From Candidatus Leptofilum proximum (GTDB lineage Bacteria; Chloroflexota; Anaerolineae; Promineifilales; Promineifilaceae), in assembly GCA_016710325.1 (NCBI GenBank), contig JADJXK010000001.1, positions 186,001 to 250,000 of the forward strand: DNA of 64,000 nucleotides, read 5' to 3'. Each line of letters opens with the position of its first letter. The first letter of the stretch is position 1. Position numbers and translations under genes: made by a program. This document shows, one piece after another, positions 8,656 to 16,008 of the stretch. The notes beneath the pieces are model-generated. The model was not told the origin of the DNA, searched no databases, and saw only the letters and a program-made list of their open reading frames with translations.

Positions 8656-9957
8656 TCAACTGCCTGGGGCCGGTTCCGGTTCGGTCACCGGCACACTGAG
8701 CTCGATGCGGGTACCCTGCTGCGGCTGGGTCCAGATGGTTAGATGCCCGCCCAGGCTTTGCGCCCGTTCTTTCATACCCAGCAGCCCGAGACGGCCGTTT
8801 CTTTTCTGTTCCGCCTCAAAGAGGTCAAACCCGCGCCCATCGTCGATGATGGTGAGTTTGAAAGTGCGCGGGGAAAAGGCCGTCACTACCTCCGTGCTGG
8901 TAGCCCCGGCGTGGGCACTAACGTTTTGCAGCGCCTCCTGCATCAGCCGATAGACGCCTATTTCGGTGCGTGGTGCCAGGCGGCAGGGCTCGCCAAAGAC
9001 GGTGACCGTGCAGGGAATACTGGTGTACTGCGTAAACCGCTCGGCGTAACGGCGCAGCGCGGGAACCAATCCCAGGGCGTCTAGCGTCGGCGGCCGCAAA
9101 TCATGGATGATGCGCTTGATCTCCGCTTCGACGCGGTGCAGGATAATCCGTACGGATTCTATACTTTCACCCGTTTGTTCGAGACGGCCGTTGGCCAGCC
9201 GCTTTTGCGCCGAACGCAGCTCCAGCATCGCCCCGACCAACAGCTGGTTGGTGCCATCGTGCATATCTTGTGAGATTCGCTGCCGCTCCAACTCCTGCAC
9301 ATCCATGGTTTCCGAGAGCAGTTTTTGCAGCAGCGCCGCCTTCTGAGCCAGGTCTTCCTTAGCCTCCTCCAGTTGAGCGGTGCGTTCAGCCACCTTCTCT
9401 TCCAGTGCCTCTTTAGCGGTGGTGAGCTGCTCATACAGCTGAGCATTACGAATGACGATGGCCACCTGAGCCGCATAGGTGAGCAGCAGCTGTTCGTGAT
9501 CGTCGTCGTAGGGCTGAGGGCGGTTGGCCACGCCAATCATGCCGATGGGTTTGTCGCGAATGCGCAGCGGCACGCCGAGGAAGGCGGCCACGGGTGGATG
9601 ACCTGAGGGCTGGCCAAAGCGTGACGGGTCGAAGCGAGCATCGTCGGTACGCACGGGACGATTTTCCAACACAGCCCGGGCAAAAATGCTGGGTCGCAGG
9701 GGAATGATGTGGTTGTGTTCGTAAAATTCCGGCTTGGGAAAGAACCCCTGAATGGCAACGACGTCTAGGGCTCGCCCGTTTACCGTGTTGAGTCCAATAA
9801 AGCCAAATTGCGACTCGGTTAAACCCAGGCAGTGCTGTAAGGCGGTGTTGAGCACCGATTCCAGGCTATGCAGGGCAGACAGCTCAACCGCCATGTGATA
9901 CAGCGCCTGCAAGCGCTCATTCTGCGTCTGGCTTGGGGAAAGCGGGGTGAGAATCAT
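8656..9957 (-). CDS. GAF-domain sensor histidine kinase, NarX/DegS type
   Basis: 434 codons from a GTG at 9960; the adjacent ATG at 9957 is preferred. GAF domain about residues 25-175, a coiled coil at 178-222, HisKA_3 with phospho-accepting H234 (SQDMHDGTN), then HATPase_c with the N box (LMQEALQNVSAHA) and GRGFDL. There are no membrane segments, so it is probably a cytoplasmic redox, gas or ligand sensor. It is the natural partner of the response regulator at 7196-7837, with the IS200 element inserted between them. On the minus strand, TTGCCG and TAGATT form a weak promoter in the divergent gap upstream. Confidence 0.9.
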   Translation of the reverse strand: MILTPLSPSQTQNERLQALYHMAVELSALHSLESVLNTALQHCLGLTESQFGFIGLNTVNGRALDVVAIQGFFPKPEFYEHNHIIPLRPSIFARAVLENRPVRTDDARFDPSRFGQPSGHPPVAAFLGVPLRIRDKPIGMIGVANRPQPYDDDHEQLLLTYAAQVAIVIRNAQLYEQLTTAKEALEEKVAERTAQLEEAKEDLAQKAALLQKLLSETMDVQELERQRISQDMHDGTNQLLVGAMLELRSAQKRLANGRLEQTGESIESVRIILHRVEAEIKRIIHDLRPPTLDALGLVPALRRYAERFTQYTSIPCTVTVFGEPCRLAPRTEIGVYRLMQEALQNVSAHAGATSTEVVTAFSPRTFKLTIIDDGRGFDLFEAEQKRNGRLGLLGMKERAQSLGGHLTIWTQPQQGTRIELSVPVTEPEPAPGS

Positions 9958-9960
9958 CAC

Positions 9961-10277
9961 CTTGTCCTAATTTAGTTGTAGGGCGAGTCGTTTACTTCTG
10001 CAGATAATCTAACACAAAATCGGCATATCCGGCAAATGGATAGGCTATGACTATCATCGTTTTGCAGTCCAAACTGGACAAGCTTCTGCCATTCCTCCGC
10101 TGCCAACAGGATGGCCGGGCTGTAAAAAACGTGTTGGCTCTTGGAAAAACTGATCCTGCCATTTATAATTCTTCCGCCCTATAAACAACCTCTGGCCGGT
10201 AGCAGAAACAATCTATGGAGCATGGCCACCCGAAGGAATTTGTGTACGTCTAGTCCGGATGCAATTATCGTGCTCAA
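9961..10277. promoter_or_regulatory. divergent intergenic region, with plus-strand promoter at 10141-10169
   Basis: No gene was seen in these 317 bp. On the plus strand TTGGAA (10141-10146), a 17-bp spacer and a perfect TATAAT (10164-10169) form a good sigma-70-type promoter for the MFS/LAL genes, giving a leader of about 100 nt. A small inverted repeat (GTCCAAACTGGAC) lies near 10070. The other half drives the kinase gene on the minus strand. Confidence 0.6.
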
Positions 10278-11525
10278 ATGACCCTGATTGGTAACAATCT
10301 TCGCAGTTACATTCGTAAGGTGCGGTTATTTCAACACAACACGCGTCTGTACTTGCTGTATCTCATCATCAGCGGGGTCGCTTTCGGTGTTTATGCGCTG
10401 CTTTTCAACTTTTACATACTCGGTTTGGGGTACGATGAAGCTTTGCTGGGTCGTTTGCTGTCGGTCAACAGCACGGCCGCTCTCATTGGCGCTTTGCCGG
10501 CCGGGGCAGTCAGTGACCGGTTGGGGCGGAAGCGCGCGCTGCTGATTTCCGGCCTGGTCACAGCGCTGGCCATTGCCGGATTGGTCGTCTGGCCCAGCGT
10601 GCCGGGGCTGTTTGTCATGAGCGTGTTCATGGGATTGGCGCAAAGCCTGGGCGCGGTGACCCTGGCTCCCTTCCTGATGGAAAACAGCGGCGAGGAGGAG
10701 CGTACCTACCTATTCTCGTTTAGTTTTAGCCTGCAAATGTTGATCGGGATGGTGGGTTTTTGGTTGGGCGGACGGCTGCCAGGCTGGTTGGGCAGCACGG
10801 ATGCTTACACAGGGGTGATGGTCGGAGTGGCGGCAACGGCCGTTTTCGCCCTGGCTCCCCTCCTTTTCCTGCGAGAAACCAAGGGGATGGGAACGGCCGT
10901 CATCAATCCCTTATCACCGCTGCGTTACGCCCGCCGGAATCCGATTCTGTTAGGCAAGTTCATTACCCCGCTGCTGCTCACCGCCTTGGGAGCCGGCCTG
11001 TTTGTGCCTTTCATGAACGTCTTCTTCCGCAACCAGTACCACATCGACGATGCCGCCATTGGTTGCCTGTTTGCCGCCGGTTCATTGACGATGGGACTGG
11101 GCTTTTTGCTGGCCCCGCCGCTGGCCGACCGGTACGGCAAAATCCGGCTGGTGATCTTGACCCAGGTATTGTTCATCCCGGCATTGGTTCTGCTGGGGTT
11201 TGCCCCCTGGTTCTGGCTCAGCGCCGCCGCTTACCTGGTGCGCGTGGTGCTGATGACGATGGATGATCCCATCTACCAGGCCTTTGTGATGGAGTCAGTC
11301 GAGCAAGAGGCCCGGGCCACGGTGGCCAGCCTGCTGACGATGGCCTCTAGCCTGGGCTGGGCCGTCGGTCCGACCATCAGCGGCTGGCTGCAAGTTACCT
11401 ATGGCTTCGCACCGGTGTTTCTCATCGTCGTCGGCCTCTACGTCATCACCGTTTTGCTGACCTGGCGCTTCTTCGGCAAGCAGGCCAGATCTGTTCAGTT
11501 TTCCGGCTCGATGCCGGCGAGTTAG
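10278..11525 (+). CDS. MFS transporter, 12 transmembrane segments
   Basis: 415 residues with two six-helix halves. The MFS motif A lies in the loop after TM2 (SDRLGRKRAL, about residues 77-86), with a second weaker copy in the C-terminal half (ADRYGKIR). It is probably a drug or metabolite exporter, but the substrate cannot be read from the sequence. No clear Shine-Dalgarno precedes the ATG. The LAL regulator starts 15 nt downstream on the same strand, so the two are likely co-transcribed and the regulator may control this pump. Confidence 0.85.
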   Translation: MTLIGNNLRSYIRKVRLFQHNTRLYLLYLIISGVAFGVYALLFNFYILGLGYDEALLGRLLSVNSTAALIGALPAGAVSDRLGRKRALLISGLVTALAIAGLVVWPSVPGLFVMSVFMGLAQSLGAVTLAPFLMENSGEEERTYLFSFSFSLQMLIGMVGFWLGGRLPGWLGSTDAYTGVMVGVAATAVFALAPLLFLRETKGMGTAVINPLSPLRYARRNPILLGKFITPLLLTALGAGLFVPFMNVFFRNQYHIDDAAIGCLFAAGSLTMGLGFLLAPPLADRYGKIRLVILTQVLFIPALVLLGFAPWFWLSAAAYLVRVVLMTMDDPIYQAFVMESVEQEARATVASLLTMASSLGWAVGPTISGWLQVTYGFAPVFLIVVGLYVITVLLTWRFFGKQARSVQFSGSMPAS

Positions 11526-11540
11526 GAGGCCAGACGGTCG

Positions 11541-14189
11541 ATGTTGGAAACGCTTCTTGCGACCAAGTTCAATTATCCGCCGGTTCGGGATAATCTGGTG
11601 GCCCGGCCGCGCCTGGTGCAACAATTGGCGCTGGGAGGGTTACGGCCGTTCACCCTCATCTGTGCCCCGGCCGGCTACGGCAAAACAACCCTGGTCGCTT
11701 CCGGGCTAACTCAAGCTGGGCAGGAACCGCGCGTGGCCTGGCTCTCGCTGGACGAAGACGACAACGACCCGGTACGTTTCTGGGTCTACGTCATCGCTGC
11801 CCTGCGGCGGGTGGCGGGCGGCGTGGGCGAGCAGGCGCTGGCTCTGCTGCAATCACCCCAACCGGTGCCCCACACAGCTCTGACGTTCCTCATCAACGAC
11901 GTGGCCGCCCAGTCCGAGCCGCTGGTTCTGGTTCTGGACGATTACCACGTCATCCAGAATCAGTCCATTCACGAGGGGATGGTCTTCCTCCTGGATTATT
12001 TGCCGCCGCAGCTGCGCCTGGTGATGACCAGCCGGGCCGATCCACCCTTACCCCTGGCCCGGCTGCGCGTGCGCGGCCAACTGCACGAACTGCGGGCGGC
12101 CGATTTGCGCTTCACGTCAGTGGAAGCGGCTGATTTTCTGCAAGCGGTGATGGGTTTACCACTAACCGCCGCCGACGTGCAGGCGTTGGAAGCACGCACG
12201 GAGGGCTGGATTGCCGGTTTGCAGCTGGCGGCGTTGTCGATGCAGGGCGTCGCTGACCTGCCCGGCTTCATCCGCGCCTTCAGCGGCAGCCACCGCCACC
12301 TGATCGATTACCTGACCGAGGAAGTGCTGGTTCGCCAGCCGGAGCTGATCCAGCAGTTTTTGCTGCAAACGGCCGTTCTCGACCGTTTTTGTGCGCCGTT
12401 GTGTGAAGCGGTTTTGGAGACTGGTGACTGGAGGCTGGAGATTGATAGCCAGTCTCCAATCTCTAATCTCCAATCTCTTCTTGAATATCTAGACCGCGCC
12501 AACCTCTTCCTCATTCCCCTGGACAATGAACGGCGCTGGTATCGTTACCATCACCTTTTTGTCGATCTGCTGCGGTTCCGAGCCAGTGTGGCGTTAGATG
12601 AGGCGGCGCTGCGCCGCATTCACAAGCGAGCGGCTGACTGGTTTGCCCAACAGCAGCTCTGGCAGGAAGCGATTCGCCACGCGCTGGCCGCCGAGGAAGT
12701 GGCGCTGGCCGGGCAGCTGATTGCCCAACAGGCGGCAACGGCCGTTGCCCGCGGCGAAACCGATTCGTTACAGGCCTGGCTGGCGGCACTGCCCGCCGCG
12801 CAGATTCAAGCCGATCCGCATCTCAGTCTGGCCCAGGCCTGGGTTGAGCTGTTTTTCGACCGCCCGGAAACGGCCGAAACCTGGCTGCAACCCGTCCTGG
12901 ACAGCCCCGAGGCAATCGACGATGCGCTGTTGGGTGAGGCGCTGGCCATCCGGGCCACGCTGGCCTTTACCCGGCTGGATGCCGCCCAAACCATCGCCGA
13001 CACGGAACAGGCGCTGGCCCTGCTGCCGGAAACGCAGTTACCGCTGCGCACGATGCTCTCCTGGCATCTGGCCTTCATCTACCGGTCGCTGGGCGAAACG
13101 CGGCGCAGCCTGGCGCTTTATCATCAAACGATTGAAATGAGCCGGCGCGGCGGCAATTTCCTCATTAACCTCAGCGCCCGCCGCGAGTTGGCCGACATGC
13201 TGGTGGGGCAGGGGGATTTAGCCGCGGCACAGACGATGCTCAACCAGCTTTTAACTGAAGCCGCCGCCCAGGGCTGGATGCACCTGTGGCCCATCCCCGG
13301 TGTTTCCGTTCATCTGGCTGAGATTGCCTATGAGTGGAATGACCTGGAGACGGCCGTTACCCATTTACAAACGGCCGTCTCCCACCCGGAAGCTGTCCTC
13401 ATTGGCTTTGACGCTTACGGCCAGGCACTGCTGGCGCGGGTTTATGCCGCCCAGGGCAATCCGGCGGCGGCGCTGGAAACGATTCAACTTGCCGAACAAG
13501 CTGTCTTGCAAACGACGCATGCCCAACGTCGGGTGCTGACCCTGGCTCAAATCAGCCGCTTTTGGCTGGCGCAGGGGGATGTGACTCGCGCCGCCGCCTG
13601 GCTGCCCGACGGCCGTGATGTACCCCAGGACCCGCGCCACGAAGTGTACGCCCGGATGCAAATCAGCCACGCCCGCTACCTGCTGGCCACCTGCGATGAA
13701 CCGCAGGCGGCCCAGTTGGTTGCTGACCTCTTACCGGCGGTTGAAGCCAGTGGGCGGGTTCGGGATGCCGTAGCGTTGTGGTTGTTGCAGGCCCAATTGA
13801 GCGGTGAGGTGGAGGGGGAAACGGCCGTGCAACGGGCCCTCTCTCTGGCCGAACCGGCCGGTCTGCTGCGCACATTTGTGGACGAAGGCCAGCCCGTTGC
13901 CGCGCTGTTAAATAAGCTTTCCCCCACGCCCTATTTGAACCGCATCTTAAGCGCCTTTGCCCGGCCCGAATCGCCACCGGCCAACCGGCTGCTGGTGGAA
14001 CCGCTCAGCGAGCGGGAGCTGGAAGTGCTGCGGCTGATGGCCGAAGGTTGTTCCAACCGCGAAATTGCCGACAAACTCATCTTTACCATCGCCACTGCCA
14101 AAAAGCACGCCGAACACATCTACGGCAAGCTGGGCGTCAACAGCCGCACGCAGGCCATCGCCCGCGCTCGTGAAATCGATTTGCTCTAA
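11541..14189 (+). CDS. LAL/MalT-family ATP-dependent LuxR regulator
   Basis: 882 residues. N-terminal STAND-type NTPase with Walker A APAGYGKTT (residues 42-50) and Walker B LVLVLDDYH (about 128-136), a winged-helix region, then TPR-like helical repeats (about 400-780), and a C-terminal LuxR HTH (LSERELEVLRLMAEG...) from about 815 to 876. Such proteins bind an inducer and ATP, oligomerise and activate transcription. Residues 293-314 are encoded by a GGAGATT-type fold-back repeat, an in-frame insertion at a position where relatives have a short loop. GGAGG precedes the ATG, 15 nt after the MFS gene. Confidence 0.92.
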   Translation: MLETLLATKFNYPPVRDNLVARPRLVQQLALGGLRPFTLICAPAGYGKTTLVASGLTQAGQEPRVAWLSLDEDDNDPVRFWVYVIAALRRVAGGVGEQALALLQSPQPVPHTALTFLINDVAAQSEPLVLVLDDYHVIQNQSIHEGMVFLLDYLPPQLRLVMTSRADPPLPLARLRVRGQLHELRAADLRFTSVEAADFLQAVMGLPLTAADVQALEARTEGWIAGLQLAALSMQGVADLPGFIRAFSGSHRHLIDYLTEEVLVRQPELIQQFLLQTAVLDRFCAPLCEAVLETGDWRLEIDSQSPISNLQSLLEYLDRANLFLIPLDNERRWYRYHHLFVDLLRFRASVALDEAALRRIHKRAADWFAQQQLWQEAIRHALAAEEVALAGQLIAQQAATAVARGETDSLQAWLAALPAAQIQADPHLSLAQAWVELFFDRPETAETWLQPVLDSPEAIDDALLGEALAIRATLAFTRLDAAQTIADTEQALALLPETQLPLRTMLSWHLAFIYRSLGETRRSLALYHQTIEMSRRGGNFLINLSARRELADMLVGQGDLAAAQTMLNQLLTEAAAQGWMHLWPIPGVSVHLAEIAYEWNDLETAVTHLQTAVSHPEAVLIGFDAYGQALLARVYAAQGNPAAALETIQLAEQAVLQTTHAQRRVLTLAQISRFWLAQGDVTRAAAWLPDGRDVPQDPRHEVYARMQISHARYLLATCDEPQAAQLVADLLPAVEASGRVRDAVALWLLQAQLSGEVEGETAVQRALSLAEPAGLLRTFVDEGQPVAALLNKLSPTPYLNRILSAFARPESPPANRLLVEPLSERELEVLRLMAEGCSNREIADKLIFTIATAKKHAEHIYGKLGVNSRTQAIARAREIDLL
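12416..12480. repeat. GGAGATT-type fold-back repeat inside a coding sequence
   Basis: GGAGACTGG (12416-12424) pairs with CCAGTCTCC (12449-12457), followed by further AATCTC units. The same unit family fills the intergenic gap at 58843-58921. Here it keeps the reading frame of the LAL regulator and adds about 22 residues rich in E, S and Q. Confidence 0.65.
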
Positions 14190-14214
14190 AATCACCCTCC
14201 GCCGTTTTCAAAAT

Positions 14215-14280
14215 TGCAGCGAATTAGCGCGAATTAACACGAAAGAAGCGATTAATTCGTGAAAATTCGGGGGAATTCGC
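14215..14280. repeat. GCGAATTAGCGCGAATTAACACG-like fold-back element
   Basis: Degenerate units GCGAATTA and GCGAATTAACACG are followed by their approximate complement (TTAATTCGTG, GGAATTCGC), forming an imperfect hairpin just after the LAL gene. It belongs to a different unit family from the GGTAATCGG elements but has the same architecture. Confidence 0.55.
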
Positions 14281-14333
14281 TGCCCGTTTAAAACAAAACA
14301 AGAATCACACAAACTATTTTTTCGGGCTGCCAG

Positions 14334-14379
14334 ATTCGCCTTTGGACGAATGACAGTTCGCCCGGCCGCCAGCTATCCT
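14334..14379 (+). promoter_or_regulatory. promoter/operator module, copy 1
   Basis: ATTCGCC-TTTG-GACGAAT (14334-14351, one arm mismatch) overlaps a -35-like ATGACA (14350-14355). After 18 bp comes TATCCT (14374-14379), 33 nt before the acetyltransferase ATG. A closely similar 46-bp module lies exactly 1060 bp downstream. Conservation of both the operator-like inverted repeat and the promoter boxes suggests one regulator acts on both. Confidence 0.6.
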
Positions 14380-14411
14380 TTCATAACTTCAACAAGAAAA
14401 GGAGAACGACG

Positions 14412-15140
14412 ATGGCTCTGGCAACCTGGTGGCGTGACGATGTATTACCCGCCCTTCCTCCGCTCAGAAATTTTCAAGTCGGTCGAGTGCAAGATGAAGA
14501 TTTGCTGTCGCAGCTTTGCGGCCTAAACGGCCGTGAAGTCCAACAGCGACTTGACACGGGCCACCGGCCCTACGTTGGTTTTTGGGATGGCCGACCGGTC
14601 GCTTACGGCTGGATGGCCAGCCGAAAAGCCGAGATTGGCGAATTGGGACTAACTATCCGTCTGCCGCAAATGCACCGCTATCTGTGGGATTTTGCCACGC
14701 TGCCGGCTTACCGCGGGCGGGGCATTTATCCTCATTTGCTTCAGGAGATTTTGATTCGAGAAGTCGGCCACGCCTACTATTTCTGGATCATTCGTGCCCC
14801 GGAAAATGGCGCTTCCGGTTCAGGGATTCGAAAAGCGGGTTTTACGGCCGTTGGCCAACTCTCGCTTTTGGAGAACGGCCGTCCCGCCCTGGCAGCAGTC
14901 GATAATTCAGAGCGGGCCGAAATTGGGGCCGACGTACTAGGTGTGCCCCTGGTGGCAGCCGGCCTCTTTCCCTGCTGGCACTGCGGCGGCGCGGCTTACC
15001 CGGCCGCCCCTGGAGCCTCTCTCTGCACCTGCGAACCCTCCGAACCAGAGCTGATGGCGGCGGACGATTGTGCTTGTGCTGCGCCATCCGGGGCGCAGCG
15101 GCGTGAGTCGTTGGCCGCCAGCCAGCCTGTTTGGGGCTGA
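14412..15140 (+). CDS. GNAT-family N-acetyltransferase with cysteine-rich tail
   Basis: 242 residues. The central acetyl-CoA-binding motif A is FATLPAYRGRGIYPHLL (about residues 95-111), and the GNAT fold spans about residues 20-170. The C-terminal about 55 residues hold several cysteines (CWHCGG, CTC, CACA) that could bind a metal, which is unusual for a plain GNAT. The substrate is unknown. AAAAGGAG precedes the ATG. It starts a short run with the 83-residue protein under the duplicated promoter module. Confidence 0.75.
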   Translation: MALATWWRDDVLPALPPLRNFQVGRVQDEDLLSQLCGLNGREVQQRLDTGHRPYVGFWDGRPVAYGWMASRKAEIGELGLTIRLPQMHRYLWDFATLPAYRGRGIYPHLLQEILIREVGHAYYFWIIRAPENGASGSGIRKAGFTAVGQLSLLENGRPALAAVDNSERAEIGADVLGVPLVAAGLFPCWHCGGAAYPAAPGASLCTCEPSEPELMAADDCACAAPSGAQRRESLAASQPVWG

Positions 15141-15161
15141 ACGGCCGTACCCAAAGCAACC

Positions 15162-15413
15162 ATGTACTACGAAATACGCATTCAAGGACACCTGTCCCCG
15201 CAGTGGAGCGATTGGTTTGGCAGCCTGGCGGTGGTCAACAACGATCAGGGCGAAACGATCCTCACTGGCTGGCTGGCCGATAAATCCGCCCTGTACGGCG
15301 TTTTGAACCAGATCCAGGCCCTCAACCTGACCCTCATCGCCGTCACGCCGCTGCCCGATTCGCCTCCTGATTCGCCCACTGATTCGGCTGCAAATTCGCC
15401 TTTGGGCGAATGA
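15162..15413 (+). CDS. small conserved protein of unknown function
   Basis: 83 residues beginning MYYEIRIQGHLSPQWSDWF, a compact alpha/beta pattern I associate with small uncharacterised proteins of actinobacteria and chloroflexi. No function is assigned. The last 17 residues are a tetrapeptide repeat (PDSP, PDSP, TDSA, ANSP) produced by 12-bp tandem DNA repeats that also look like operator half-sites for the next gene. Its stop codon TGA lies inside the downstream promoter module. No convincing Shine-Dalgarno is seen; it follows the acetyltransferase by 21 bp. Confidence 0.6.
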   Translation: MYYEIRIQGHLSPQWSDWFGSLAVVNNDQGETILTGWLADKSALYGVLNQIQALNLTLIAVTPLPDSPPDSPTDSAANSPLGE

Positions 15414-15439
15414 CGGTTCGCCCGTTTGGCTAGTATGCT
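15357..15439 (+). promoter_or_regulatory. promoter/operator module, copy 2, with phased half-sites
   Basis: Four GATTCGCC-like half-sites start at 15357, 15369, 15381 and 15393, exactly 12 bp apart. The last forms a perfect inverted repeat ATTCGCC-TTTG-GGCGAAT (15394-15411). It overlaps a -35-like ATGACG (15410-15415); an 18-bp spacer leads to TATGCT (15434-15439). It matches the module at 14334-14379 and should drive the lipoprotein gene at 15507. Confidence 0.6.
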
Positions 15440-15506
15440 GACACCAGATGACAAAAACAGCGGCCTGGTTACAGAACCAGCCGCAACAAAAAAAGGAGAT
15501 GGAAAA

Positions 15507-15941
15507 ATGAAACGGTATCAATTGTTGGGATGGATAGTTTTAATGGGGTTGCTGGTGACGGCCGTTGCCTGCGGCGGCAGTGGTAACACAGCTGATCAGT
15601 CCCCGGTTTCTGTTTTTACTGAGGCGCAGGCTGCCGAACTGGCAGAAAACGCCATGCAAGGGTTTGCGACGGGTGACTACGCCGCCTGGAGCCGGGACTG
15701 GTCCGAGGTGATGAAGGGCGCTATCAGTGAAGATGCCTTTTTGACCTACCGGCAGGAGGTCATCGCTGCGATGGGCGCCTATCAATCGATCGAAAGCGTG
15801 ACCCTCGCCCCATCGGCCACCGAAGGTTATGTGCGCTGGGTTGTCGTCGCCAACTTTGAGAAGGGGCAGATGGAGTTCGCCTTCAGTTTTCGCCAGGACG
15901 GCAAGCTGGTTGAAGGCATCTTTCCCCGGCAGCTTGGTTAG
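15507..15941 (+). CDS. secreted lipoprotein, DUF3887-like
   Basis: 144 residues. N-terminal signal peptide of lipoprotein type with lipobox-like TAVAC just before GGSG, so the mature protein should be membrane-anchored outside the cell. The rest (FTEAQAAELAENAMQGFATGDY...) resembles the DUF3887/NTF2-like fold found in small secreted lipoproteins. No catalytic function is assigned. AAAGGAG precedes this ATG; in-frame codons upstream to 15426 overlap the promoter module and are not used. A GC hairpin follows the stop. Confidence 0.72.
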   Translation: MKRYQLLGWIVLMGLLVTAVACGGSGNTADQSPVSVFTEAQAAELAENAMQGFATGDYAAWSRDWSEVMKGAISEDAFLTYRQEVIAAMGAYQSIESVTLAPSATEGYVRWVVVANFEKGQMEFAFSFRQDGKLVEGIFPRQLG

Positions 15942-15951
15942 CCACACTATC

Positions 15952-15983
15952 GTGCCCCGATAACTTCCAGGTTATCGGGGTAC
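15952..15983. terminator. hairpin after the lipoprotein gene
   Basis: GTGCCCCGATAAC (15952-15964) and GTTATCGGGGTAC (15971-15983) form a 13-pair stem (one G-T) around a TTCCAG loop, 10 bp past the stop codon. No T-run follows, so it is an intrinsic-terminator candidate only in the loose sense, or an mRNA 3'-end stabiliser. The ATG of the next gene is 26 bp further on. Confidence 0.45.
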
Positions 15984-16008
15984 AGCATTCATCTGGAGAC
16001 AAAAAATC

